A DNA stretch of 64,000 bases from NCBI RefSeq assembly GCF_011043775.1, contig NZ_JAAKXY010000007.1:62001-126000 (forward strand), given 5' to 3'. The position numbers and the translations under genes are program-made. Origin of the DNA: Natronolimnobius sp. AArcel1. GTDB taxonomy: Archaea > Halobacteriota > Halobacteria > Halobacteriales > Natrialbaceae. The notes under the pieces are model-generated. The model searched no databases. It was not told the DNA's origin and worked only from the letters and a program-made list of their open reading frames with translations. This document shows positions 54,385-61,879 of this stretch, one piece after another. Every line of letters starts with the position of its first letter. Positions within the stretch are counted from its first letter, which is position 1.

Positions 54385-54720
54385 ATGCAGCAGATCCTCT
54401 CCGGATGTGACTTCTGCGATGCACTCCCCAACTCTGATCTGGGCGAAGCCCATACTTGAGGGACGGACGAACGGGTCACTCACCCGATCTGCGTCGATTG
54501 TGAGATCCAGACACAGCCAGATCCCGACGAGCACAACCACCACGCCTGTGACGAGTGCAGACTCATCGTCGACACACTCGCAGCACTCACGCGGTTTCGA
54601 GTGGAACTCGGTCACTTGGGAGGACCACTGCAACTGTGTGCGCAGTGTAGTCCCGGTGGACCAGCCACGTACTGGACTCGCGACCTCGAGGAGAATCTCG
54701 TCGCGTCGCCGGAGGAGTGA
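54385..54720 (+). pseudogene. zinc-finger protein (DUF7558-like) interrupted by TGA
   Basis: The frame from ATG 54385 reads MQQILSGCDFCDALPNSDLG, then EAHT, TGA (54457-54459), then GTDERVTHPICVDCE in the same frame up to LEENLVASPEE. Four zinc knuckles (CDFC, CVDC, CDEC, CAQC) are present over about 111 codons, matching a haloarchaeal family I recall as DUF7558, whose members seem to have Trp at the stop position (AHTWG). So one TGG-to-TGA change. The downstream part has no better start. Confidence 0.62.
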
Positions 54721-54771
54721 CCCCAAACACTCTTTACTGTTTCACTGTAAACTGTAATCAAGACCAAAGTC

Positions 54772-55374
54772 ATGTCACGTACCTCAAACCGATCCAACGG
54801 CGACGTCATCCGCGACTTCCTCTCGGTCGCGGACCTGCTTGAGGAGCCGCAACTCGCTCAGCTGTATGCGTATATCGATCAAGAGGAGGAAGTGACCGTC
54901 CAAGAGATGATGGACGCTCTTGGCCTCGCGCAGGGGACAGCATACACCTACGTCAACCGGCTGGTTGACGCTGGCGTCCTCGAGGCGACGACTGACGAGC
55001 AACCACGGACGTATGTCGCGAGCGATATCGACCTGACCGTCACAGTTTCCGATGGGACTCGAGAATACACGATCACGCCAGCGCTCATCGATGCCGTCGG
55101 ACGTCGCACGACCGACGATGATATCGATACATACATCGATCGGCACGGAATCGCGGGCCTCGCGACGGCACTCACCTATACTGTCGACCGGGAGCAGGGG
55201 GAGGTCACCCATCGGCTGATGGCTCGTGATCTCGATATCTCGCCGCTCGCCGCCGAAATCATCCTGCAGGCACTTCGACCGATCGTCCACGAACACTTCG
55301 ATATCGAGGAGGCAGGCGCGTCGGTCGCGGATATCGAGGATGCTGACCGGGACATCGCCGGCGACGACGCGTGA
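54772..55374 (+). CDS. winged-helix regulator paired with a PIN-like protein
   Basis: 200 residues. An N-terminal winged helix-turn-helix (about 15-80: FLSVADLLEEPQLAQLYAYI, VTVQEMMDALGLAQGTAYTY) resembles TrmB/ArsR-like domains. The second half (about 95-185) with an HRLMARDLDISPLAAEIIL segment could bind the partner. Its stop overlaps the PIN-like gene start (GTGA). It would act as a repressor or antitoxin. I recall similar proteins labelled DUF7437. Confidence 0.75.
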   Translation: MSRTSNRSNGDVIRDFLSVADLLEEPQLAQLYAYIDQEEEVTVQEMMDALGLAQGTAYTYVNRLVDAGVLEATTDEQPRTYVASDIDLTVTVSDGTREYTITPALIDAVGRRTTDDDIDTYIDRHGIAGLATALTYTVDREQGEVTHRLMARDLDISPLAAEIILQALRPIVHEHFDIEEAGASVADIEDADRDIAGDDA

Positions 55375-55871
55375 ACGCCATCCATATAGCTGATACCGGT
55401 CTGTTCGTCGCGATGGGGAAACCGTCGAACCGTCGGTATCAGGTCGTCCGAACGTTTGCACGCCGGAACGACATGACGTTCGTCCTCCCGGAACGTGTCT
55501 ACGACGAACTGACCGTCAACGCGCCCGACGTCGAGACACCGCCGGTCGACACGGCAATCGACGAAGGGTGGGCACGAGTCGCGGAGCCGTTGGAGTATAC
55601 GAACGCGCTCGTGTCACGGACGATGGACGGTGTCCAGCGGTACATCGCGAACGCTGATGACCGCCCTGCCGACGAGATCGAACGTGCAGATCCAGCGCTC
55701 GCCGGGGTCGCCGCCCAAGCGTTCGTCGACGAGACCGCTGGCCACGCTTACATCTACACGACGGATACCCTCGCTGGAGAAGGGGCTGAAAATGTCTTCG
55801 CCAGTGAGGGCTACGGTGATTCGGTCACGTACGTGAACGGCTTCCGCTTCGTCGAAGATCTTCTCGAGTAA
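55371..55871 (+). CDS. PIN-like domain protein
   Basis: 166 residues. Acidic PIN residues are visible at HIADTGLFVAMGKP (Asp near residue 8), LPERVYDELTV (Glu near 44), DPALAGVAAQ (near 104) and YTTDTLAGEGAENVF (Asp near 127), in the PIN order. Starts on the GTG overlapping the upstream regulator gene. Together they look like a two-gene toxin-antitoxin-type unit in which the antitoxin carries a wHTH rather than an RHH domain. Confidence 0.68.
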   Translation: MNAIHIADTGLFVAMGKPSNRRYQVVRTFARRNDMTFVLPERVYDELTVNAPDVETPPVDTAIDEGWARVAEPLEYTNALVSRTMDGVQRYIANADDRPADEIERADPALAGVAAQAFVDETAGHAYIYTTDTLAGEGAENVFASEGYGDSVTYVNGFRFVEDLLE

Positions 55872-56594
55872 GCCACTCCTCGTTGGGTCCGCACACCGGT
55901 CACTGCGGAGCAAAATTCGATATCAGCCCGCCAGCGATGGCCGTTACCGTCTCGAAAGCCCTCGGCCGTTAGCTCGGGAGAGTTTGCTCTCCCGTTGCTC
56001 GACATCCCGCGACCCACGCTGCGCTCCTCGTACCTGCGGTGCTTGCGGAGTCGGGGGACGACCGAGACAGCCTCGCCCTTTCTGATTCCACCAGGATCTC
56101 GGCTGTGTCACTGAGCGTCGAACCCGGTTGAACAGGTTCTTTGTTACGGCACGCCCCGCTCGTCGCTTCCGCCCTCCGCGTGCTCACGGCTCACTGCGTT
56201 TGCCGTTCGCCTCGAGGCGCTCCCTTTGGTCGCGCCTCGCTTCGCTCGCGACCGACCATTCCGGGCGGGCTTCCGCTCCAGTAGGTGCGGTTCCTGCCGG
56301 GCATCTGGTTTCGACGCCAGCACCAAGCTCGCTTTCGGTTGCGTCTCGCGTCGCCAAGTGCTCGCTCGACGGACACGAAACCGGCTTGTGTGCTGGCCGC
56401 TCGCTTCGGGCGGGTCGAACGCGCGGTGCTGGTTGAGTACTGTCCAGAGGCGCTCTCGCTCGCGCCCCAGGGGACGCGAGCGAAGGCGCGAGCGAGAGCG
56501 CACAGATAGATGAGTCGGCCGATGTCGAGAGCCACGGCTGGAGGGTCATGGTGTCGAAAGAAGACGCCGAGTGAGCGCCTTCGGTGTAACTACA
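55872..56594. other. GC-rich non-coding region before the RPA-like gene
   Basis: About 720 bp with no credible gene: open frames occur in five or six overlapping frames because stop codons are rare in GC-rich DNA, but all encode Arg/Ala/Ser-rich, non-acidic peptides. Short words such as CGCTCGCG, CTTCGCTC and GCGAGCG recur in both orientations. The last part holds a strong stem-loop. Probably a structured leader or an origin-like region. Confidence 0.55.
56451..56500. other. perfect 16-bp inverted repeat (stem-loop)
   Basis: CGCTCTCGCTCGCGCC (56451-56466) and GGCGCGAGCGAGAGCG (56485-56500) are exact complements separated by 18 nt, about 95 bp before the RPA-like start codon. The G+C-rich stem would be very stable as RNA. 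Confidence 0.7.
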
Positions 56595-57446
56595 ATGTCT
56601 AGTACAAACTCAACCAGTAAGGTCGTTTCGGTGGATGAACAGGCATACGAACAGGCGGGGGCTCAAGAGAGCGAGAAAGACGTCGTCGACGAGACCCCGG
56701 AGTTCCGGGCGACGGTCGAGATGGAGATTCAGGCGAAGGTCGATGCAAACCACCCTGACGGGATCGCCGATACGAGTGAAGAACGGATCTACGGTGCAAC
56801 CCTAGCTCAAGAAGAGCGCATTCGGGCTCGAGAGGAGGAACTCGAGCGAATCAGTGCCCAGGCCGAGTTCGGTCAGCAGAAGGGGCGGGCGTGGCGAACC
56901 CGGAAGGAAATTGAAACGATGCGTCGTGAGCAGCGACGGTCGGAACAGCAGATCGATCCCCGTGAAACACTCGAGTGTGAGCAGTTGGCGAAAGTTAATC
57001 GGCAGGCACAACGGTTGGCCGACGACGTCTGTGGTGGGTACAGTCGAGCAGTCATCGCGAAGCGAATTGCGAGTCGCATCCTCGAGGGATCGGCGCTGTT
57101 TGAGGCCGTGATGGAGACGAAAGAGGAGTTATTGCACGAGGCAGGAACGGTCGTTCCAATCGGGAAACTCGAGGAGGTCAATCGCGGCGAGGTCAGCGTC
57201 GAAGGTCGTGTGATCGAACTGTGGGAGCCAGCCTGCTCGAGTCAACAACAAGTTGGTCTGCTCGAGGATGAGACGGGGCGGACGAAGTTCACGATTTGGA
57301 AGGCAAGTCGGCAGACGAAGGTTCGAGAGGGTGAGCGAGTTTGGTTCAGGGCGGCGGCGAAGAACTGGTTCAATGGTCGGTGTTCGATTGCGCTCACTCG
57401 ATGGTCAGAGATCCAGTTCCCAGAGCGCGGTCAGTGGTGGGAATAG
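56595..57446 (+). CDS. RPA-like single-stranded DNA-binding protein
   Basis: 283 residues from the ATG at 56595 (an upstream in-frame codon at 56571 is not preferred). The N-terminal 150 residues are helical and charged. The C-terminal OB-fold (about 190-275) includes VEGRVIELWEPACSSQQQVG, LLEDETGRTKFTIWKAS and GERVWFRAAAKNWFNGR, the pattern of archaeal RPA/SSB OB folds. Plasmid-type RPA-like proteins of this size recur in haloarchaeal elements. It probably protects single-stranded DNA during replication or transfer. Confidence 0.8.
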   Translation: MSSTNSTSKVVSVDEQAYEQAGAQESEKDVVDETPEFRATVEMEIQAKVDANHPDGIADTSEERIYGATLAQEERIRAREEELERISAQAEFGQQKGRAWRTRKEIETMRREQRRSEQQIDPRETLECEQLAKVNRQAQRLADDVCGGYSRAVIAKRIASRILEGSALFEAVMETKEELLHEAGTVVPIGKLEEVNRGEVSVEGRVIELWEPACSSQQQVGLLEDETGRTKFTIWKASRQTKVREGERVWFRAAAKNWFNGRCSIALTRWSEIQFPERGQWWE

Positions 57447-57459
57447 CCGGTTAAGACCC

Positions 57460-57465
57460 TTTTTT
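57460..57465 (+). terminator. T-tract after the RPA-like gene
   Basis: TTTTTT follows the stop codon by about 13 nt. Archaeal transcription often ends at such tracts. The gap 57466-57652 also contains a short GGCGCC-centred palindrome and no gene. Confidence 0.35.
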
Positions 57466-57652
57466 GCTGGTGAAAAGTCACCGCCACCTCCCACCACCTC
57501 CACGGTCCGGGCTGCTCACGGCGCCAAGGCGCCGTTGTGCTGCCGGGCTTTCGCTACTTGAAGTTCGAAGTGGCGGTCGGATAGTAGTTGTATCGTCACG
57601 AGGGGAGCGTGGCGAGTAACCTAAGTAATCGACGTGAGTTTTGCTGAACAGA

Positions 57653-59191
57653 ATGCCTCCGGATTGGATTGCTGAGCTACGGCCGTTACTCAAAGACGGG
57701 GTCCAGAATATTATTGAACGAAATGGAGGTGCCATTGTTGACCCGCCACTGCAAACACTCCACGAACTTGGCTCAGGTGGACTTTTTGAGAGTACAACAG
57801 AAATCGCTGTCCCAGTCTCGGGTCGTGATTTTGACCAACAACGTATTTTTGAGAGCTGTTATAACGGCGAGTTTGAGCACGTTGCACGTCGTATCTATAC
57901 CCACCTTCCTGAGCCACCAGCGGACAGTGGACACTCAAACGCAGCATATATTGAGTCGATAGAACGTGGATTGTTCGAATTTGTCGGCATCGTACTGAAC
58001 TATGCTGGCACCACAGGCTTTGACGAGGCCGCGTTTGATGCTGCGTTCACCGAACAGTTCGAACCTCGAGTCACAGACCGGGAATACGCCCGGTATCTGC
58101 TTTGCTTGAAAAATACGACTATCGAACCAGACGTCAAGGTCGACCTCAACACCGCTATTCAGGGGGAACCAGATTACCTCGGACCCTATGGTGTCGACTC
58201 TCTTCGGATTCGATCGCTCGATGAACTGGAAGAGTCCGGTATCGCAACGTATGAGTCTCCCAATACGGATGTCTTTGAGCCGATTGAATCACTTGATACC
58301 AGTCGACCGAATGCTGCAGTCGAGATCGTCCTCCGGCGTCGTCGTCCCTATGCTGAGATCACTCGAGAGTTCGACAACAACCACGTTACACCATGGGATA
58401 ATCTTGAGTTCAATGCGAGCCCGATCGATGTCCGATCGTGGCAACAACTACTAGCCGTTGTGAGATACATTGCAACAGGTGTCCGTCGGTGTCTGCGACT
58501 CCTGTACCCGGAAGGGACTGTGGGTTTTGAGACTGGCTACCATGTTGTCCCAGGGTGGGAGACATATCGTGGCTTCTCCACACCAGTTACCTTCTCGATT
58601 GACTTTGATTGTCCGCGTTCGACAGTTGGAACGCATCTCACGGCAGATCGTGGAGCCGCGATAGCGCAGTTTTGGCAGAAGTACAAAGACCAGTTGACAC
58701 CCCAAGACGACAAGTTCCAGAATCCACTCACTCGGTTCGAGCGAATGTTTAGTCGAGATACTCTCGAGGATCAAGTGGTCGACTGTGCTGTTGGCTACGA
58801 AACAACGCTACTGAAAGGTGGATCCCCAGGAGGCAACAAGTATCGGCTCGGCGTCCGAGCTGCAGTTCTTCTTGGAGAGCAGAACTCTCAGGGGTGGACA
58901 CCCGACCGTATTGGACAATTCTTCCGAACGGTGTATGAGTATCGCAATGTCGTAGTCCACGAAGACAAGCCATTACCCGATGAACCAAGTGAAGGTGAGC
59001 GTATTACGGTTGGTGACGATGAATTGTTGGCATCAACGTTCCTCGTTTATGCCCGCGAACTCTATGCTGATGTGATACGGACCTATCTCGAGATCGTGGC
59101 TACGCATGATGAGTCAATTGATGGCGTCAACAAACGTATCGACAATGCTGTTCTTTGTTCTGGAGATGAGTTACGTGAAACACTCTTTTAG
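57653..59191 (+). CDS. HEPN-domain (Apea-like) protein
   Basis: 512 residues from the ATG at 57653. No membrane segment. The first 370 residues have no known domain. The C-terminal part (about 360-480: LTRFERMFSRDTLEDQVVDC to LASTFLVYARELYADVIRTY) resembles the Apea-like HEPN domain, with the RNase-type motif R-x4-H as RNVVVH (Arg431, His436). HEPN proteins cut RNA in antiviral and toxin systems. It stands alone, 200 bp after the RPA-like gene, so self-regulation or an unrecognised partner is likely. Confidence 0.62.
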   Translation: MPPDWIAELRPLLKDGVQNIIERNGGAIVDPPLQTLHELGSGGLFESTTEIAVPVSGRDFDQQRIFESCYNGEFEHVARRIYTHLPEPPADSGHSNAAYIESIERGLFEFVGIVLNYAGTTGFDEAAFDAAFTEQFEPRVTDREYARYLLCLKNTTIEPDVKVDLNTAIQGEPDYLGPYGVDSLRIRSLDELEESGIATYESPNTDVFEPIESLDTSRPNAAVEIVLRRRRPYAEITREFDNNHVTPWDNLEFNASPIDVRSWQQLLAVVRYIATGVRRCLRLLYPEGTVGFETGYHVVPGWETYRGFSTPVTFSIDFDCPRSTVGTHLTADRGAAIAQFWQKYKDQLTPQDDKFQNPLTRFERMFSRDTLEDQVVDCAVGYETTLLKGGSPGGNKYRLGVRAAVLLGEQNSQGWTPDRIGQFFRTVYEYRNVVVHEDKPLPDEPSEGERITVGDDELLASTFLVYARELYADVIRTYLEIVATHDESIDGVNKRIDNAVLCSGDELRETLF

Positions 59192-59280
59192 AAGGCAGGA
59201 ATTGGTTTCGAAATTTCTCGAGTGTGGTTGCTAAAATGTCCTCGAATGCGGCACAGTCAATGATTACATGTGGTGTAATG

Positions 59281-59337
59281 CGTTATATTGAGTATACCAA
59301 TCGATTTTGAAGTACGATTGCCGCTATCGGACGAACG
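59281..59337. repeat. repeat A, copy 1
   Basis: CGTTATATTGAGTATACCAA at 59281 matches CGTTATATGCAGTATTCCAA at 60878, and the similarity continues for about 57 bp (through CCGCTATCGG versus CCGCTACTGG). Both are non-coding. Its nature, end of a mobile unit or duplicated regulatory segment, is unknown. Confidence 0.5.
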
Positions 59338-59426
59338 CTTGTTGGATTGAATCCTTTGAAAGGATCGCGAAATGTACTGTGTTCGGGTTTCTGACTTGTT
59401 TGGTTGAAGAATCAGCCCAAGTCTTT

Positions 59427-59600
59427 GATGAAACGCGTGTAGTTAACTCGAGAATGGGCGATATCACGTCTTTAATCCTAAAACGACTCGTCCGTTCTCA
59501 GTGTAGTTTCAACCGTGAACGCCGTAGTACATTCCCCACGTTCAAAATTCCAAATCTAATTTGTTTCCTTAGGTGTTTTCGGGACTCGAGGCCGAGTCCT
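59427..59600 (-). pseudogene. decayed zinc-ribbon gene copy
   Basis: The region 59427-59564 aligns base by base with 61595-61731. Read on the minus strand it gives a phrase ERGECTTAFTVETTLRTDES like the intact copy (ECGECTTAFKVESTLRTDES), but it has in-frame stops (TGESF-stop-D-stop type changes) and the first CxxC is lost. So one copy has decayed. Confidence 0.6.
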
Positions 59601-59678
59601 GAACAGTATAGCAGTCACTGCAAGTCAATACACACCTAATCCCACGACAGCTATGTGATCAGTGTGTAACTAGTAGTG

Positions 59679-60227
59679 TCACGGGAGATCTTCAGTCACA
59701 TCGATAAGATCATCCTCGGTTTGCCAGCGATACAGCCGACTGTTTGTGTCGAACAATTCGAAGACACCGTCTTGCATCCAACCAAATGGGTGGGTTTCAT
59801 CCTCATACTCCCGCTTGAGGACGTGACTCTTCGAGTAATACTCAGTCGTACCGACAAGAAGTCCCTGTTCGACGAGAAAATCACTTGGTTCTTTCTCAGC
59901 GATGCCGACGAGGTAGGTCACGATATCAGCAATTAGACAGAATTTCTGGATGCTGTTGTCCCACTCCCCACGAATGTCGACCATTCGGAAGGCATACGCA
60001 TCTTGACGGCGGTTGAGACGGTCAACTACCAAGTTCAGTCGACGAATTGGCTCTCGATCATAGTTTCCGAGCACAAAGTACGATCGGTCGTTCTCGTAGA
60101 CCGGTGTCAACTCGCTCAAAGCATGGAGAATTTCCTCGTTGTTAGCCAGGGAGATTTCATCCTTATCGAGTTGATCCTTCGCATTTATAAGAACCTCTTC
60201 AGGGACAGGCGACTCTTCGTCGGACAT
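59679..60227 (-). CDS. uncharacterised protein, possible DUF7509-type
   Basis: 182 residues, soluble. Core RSYFVLGNYDREPIRRLNLV, AFRMVDIRGEWDNSIQKFC, LIADIVTYLVGIAEKEPSD and FLVEQGLLVG form an alternating strand-helix pattern like the nucleoside deoxyribosyltransferase or TIR-like Rossmann folds, where Asp and Glu positions are catalytic. I recall haloarchaeal DUF7509 proteins with a similar layout. The C-terminus has GWMQDGVFELFDTNSRLYRW. Adjacent to the HEPN gene and a winged-helix regulator, so a stress or defence role is conceivable. Confidence 0.55.
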   Translation of the reverse strand: MSDEESPVPEEVLINAKDQLDKDEISLANNEEILHALSELTPVYENDRSYFVLGNYDREPIRRLNLVVDRLNRRQDAYAFRMVDIRGEWDNSIQKFCLIADIVTYLVGIAEKEPSDFLVEQGLLVGTTEYYSKSHVLKREYEDETHPFGWMQDGVFELFDTNSRLYRWQTEDDLIDVTEDLP

Positions 60228-60265
60228 GTACGCCCCTTCTCAATAGGATGAGATATGTTTTAGGA

Positions 60266-60330
60266 AGTAATTTACTGGGTTAGTCATATCCTTGTTTATC
60301 TGCGAGTAATTTACCTGGGGGTAAACTACT
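60266..60330. promoter_or_regulatory. operator cluster of the winged-helix gene
   Basis: AGTAATTTACTGGG (60266-60279) recurs as AGTAATTTACCTGGGG (60305-60320). The latter is half of a near-perfect dyad: AGTAATTTACC (60305-60315), TGGG, GGTAAACTACT (60320-60330), 10 of 11 pairs. It lies 27-52 nt before the ATG at 60357, across the expected promoter, as for an autorepressor site. Confidence 0.6.
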
Positions 60331-60356
60331 TACACTCAGAACGCGTCCCCTTCCAT

Positions 60357-60770
60357 ATGAGCACTGACCTTGGGGCTGCAAAAGGGGCCAAACCTCGAGA
60401 ACTAATCCACTTTGTGACCCAGCAGACGCGGTTTGCACTCATCAACAACATCCTCCAGCACCCCAAGCAACTCCCCTCGATGTACGAACTCGAGGAACTC
60501 AACCCCAGCGTGAGCGATGCGACTGTCTATAAACACACCCAGAAACTCATCGATGCTGGTATTGTCAACGAAGTCGCGCTAGAAGACGACCAGCGCCGGC
60601 AAGGGTATCCCTGGAAGTTCTACGGCCTTACCGAAGAGGGACGAGACTTCCTTGAGGAGCACAACCTGCTCGCTGCCGAGGAGACCCTCCAGCAGATCTA
60701 CGAGACTATCTCCGACAAACCAGAGAAAATGGTCAAATACGAGAACGTACCACGTCCCGACGAAACGTAG
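60357..60770 (+). CDS. winged-helix transcription regulator
   Basis: 137 residues, PadR/ArsR-like wHTH: helices FVTQQTRFALINNILQHPKQ, ELEELNPSVSDATVYKHTQK (recognition helix) and a wing at RQGYPWKFYGLTEEGRDFLE, then a short helical C-terminus. Such regulators in haloarchaeal accessory regions repress their own gene. The dyad just upstream (60305-60330) is the natural target. Confidence 0.85.
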   Translation: MSTDLGAAKGAKPRELIHFVTQQTRFALINNILQHPKQLPSMYELEELNPSVSDATVYKHTQKLIDAGIVNEVALEDDQRRQGYPWKFYGLTEEGRDFLEEHNLLAAEETLQQIYETISDKPEKMVKYENVPRPDET

Positions 60771-61080
60771 CTAGTCACACTTTTCGTTCATAGAGGAGAT
60801 GGAGGTCCATTCTGGGACAAAAGACTGAATCGCCTTATTCGCTCTCGAGGACCGTCTCTGGGGCCAGGTCGGTAATCCGTTATATGCAGTATTCCAATCA
60901 ATTTGGAAGTGTGGTTACCGCTACTGGGCAAGCGAGTTCCGGAAGCGCGCTCGCTTGATTGAATCGGTCTGATAAGGTCGTGGAAGGGACCATGTTTCGT
61001 TTTTAAACTTTTTGATAAAGAGCCAGCCCACTTAGTCAGTCAAGAAAGAATTTATCGGATATAGTGACCGAGATTGCTGC
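60771..61080. other. intergenic region with repeat A, copy 2
   Basis: 310 bp without a gene. Repeat A copy 2 is at 60878-60934 (CGTTATATGCAGTATTCCAA start). A short palindromic GCGCGCTCGC-type segment follows. Nothing coding. Confidence 0.5.
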
Positions 61081-61341
61081 TTACTGACGCTCGAGGAATC
61101 CAGGTGCGACGCGACAGCCACATGGGCTGACTCGTGCTTCAGTCGGTCCAGTCACGACTTCCATGGTCACTGGCGAGCCACAGCGTGGGCAGTTGGTCTG
61201 TGAGGTTCTGCTCGAGTCGCCTGTGGAAGTGCCGCTCGAGCGTTCAGTTACTTCTGAATCAGGACCATCATTCCCGTCGCTGTCTGCAGTTGTGGGACCG
61301 GTATCTGTCTCGTTAGCCGCGAGTTCGTCGCTCACATCCAT
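61081..61341 (-). CDS. small zinc-finger protein with disordered N-terminus
   Basis: 86 residues from the ATG at 61341 (MDVSDELAANETDTG). About 45 residues are Ser/Thr/Asp/Gly-rich and probably disordered. A zinc ribbon follows, TNCPRCGSPVTMEVV and SPCGCRVAPGF. Plasmid- and provirus-borne haloarchaeal zinc proteins often look like this. Function unknown. Confidence 0.65.
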   Translation of the reverse strand: MDVSDELAANETDTGPTTADSDGNDGPDSEVTERSSGTSTGDSSRTSQTNCPRCGSPVTMEVVTGPTEARVSPCGCRVAPGFLERQ

Positions 61342-61440
61342 CGCGATCACCGAACACAACCGCTGTCTTCTGTTGGGACAGTCGGTGCAGAGAGCGATGG
61401 CATTGCTGGTGCTAGTCGGTACAACCGTCGTGCGGGATGT

Positions 61441-61560
61441 TTATATCCCGGTAGAATGAACGGAATCATGCTTGCAAATCCCCGGGTAGGGATTTGGAAG
61501 CCCGTCTCGGGTGTCTGAGCACCCGGGGCATTTCGTACCCCCTGGGAGACCGACTTCCAT
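61441..61560 (-). other. 39-codon open frame with three small hairpins
   Basis: Possible microprotein starting MEVGLPGGTKCPGCSDTRDG and ending SVHSTGI, with one CxxC pair and one later Cys. The DNA also folds into short stems: AAATCCC/GGGATTT (61476-61482/61489-61495), CGGGTG/CACCCG (61508-61513/61520-61525) and GGGG/CCCC (61525-61528/61538-61541). Either a structured RNA or a micro-gene; the sequence does not decide. Confidence 0.35.
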
Positions 61561-61561
61561 T

Positions 61562-61774
61562 CTACTTGTTGTGCTGTTGTAACATATATCTACTGATGAA
61601 GTGTGTGTAGTTAACTCGAGAATGGACGATATCACGTCTTTGAACATGAAACGATTCGTCCGTCCTCAGTGTAGATTCAACTTTGAACGCCGTAGTACAT
61701 TCCCCACATTCAAAATGCCAAATTGAATTTATTTCAATTGGTCTCTTGCAAGACATACATCGCGAATGTCGCAC
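61562..61774 (-). CDS. zinc-ribbon protein, intact copy of repeat B
   Basis: 70 residues: CMSCKRPIEINSIWHFECGE gives two CxxC pairs 15 residues apart, then CTTAFKVESTLRTDESFHVQ and RRDIVHSRVNYTHFISRYML. A degenerate second copy is at 59427-59600. Its repeated occurrence and zinc motif support a real gene, possibly of a mobile or multicopy family. Confidence 0.55.
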   Translation of the reverse strand: MRHSRCMSCKRPIEINSIWHFECGECTTAFKVESTLRTDESFHVQRRDIVHSRVNYTHFISRYMLQQHNK

Positions 61775-61879
61775 ACCATCTGACTCGATTTACAAAAGGT
61801 AGTGATCGGCCAGTACAGGGGCTTCTTTGAGCACACAAAAAGCAAAACTGTGATGTGACTCGGATATGCATTATTCCTA

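Larger units (their letters stand above)
59192..59678. other. repeat-bearing intergenic region
   Basis: 487 bp without an intact gene. It contains repeat A (59281-59337), similar at about three of four positions to 60878-60934, and a decayed copy of the zinc-ribbon gene found intact at 61562-61774. No promoter motif stands out. Confidence 0.5.

Noticed and set aside
29467-54459. Reading of TGA as tryptophan
   Set aside because: TGA ends many intact genes in this window, and no recoding signal is visible. Nonsense mutations in two decaying genes are a simpler explanation.
56128-56549. Several overlapping open frames (up to 121 codons) in the GC-rich region
   Set aside because: They occur in nearly all frames because stops are rare there. 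The peptides are Arg/Ala/Ser-rich with no acidic bias.
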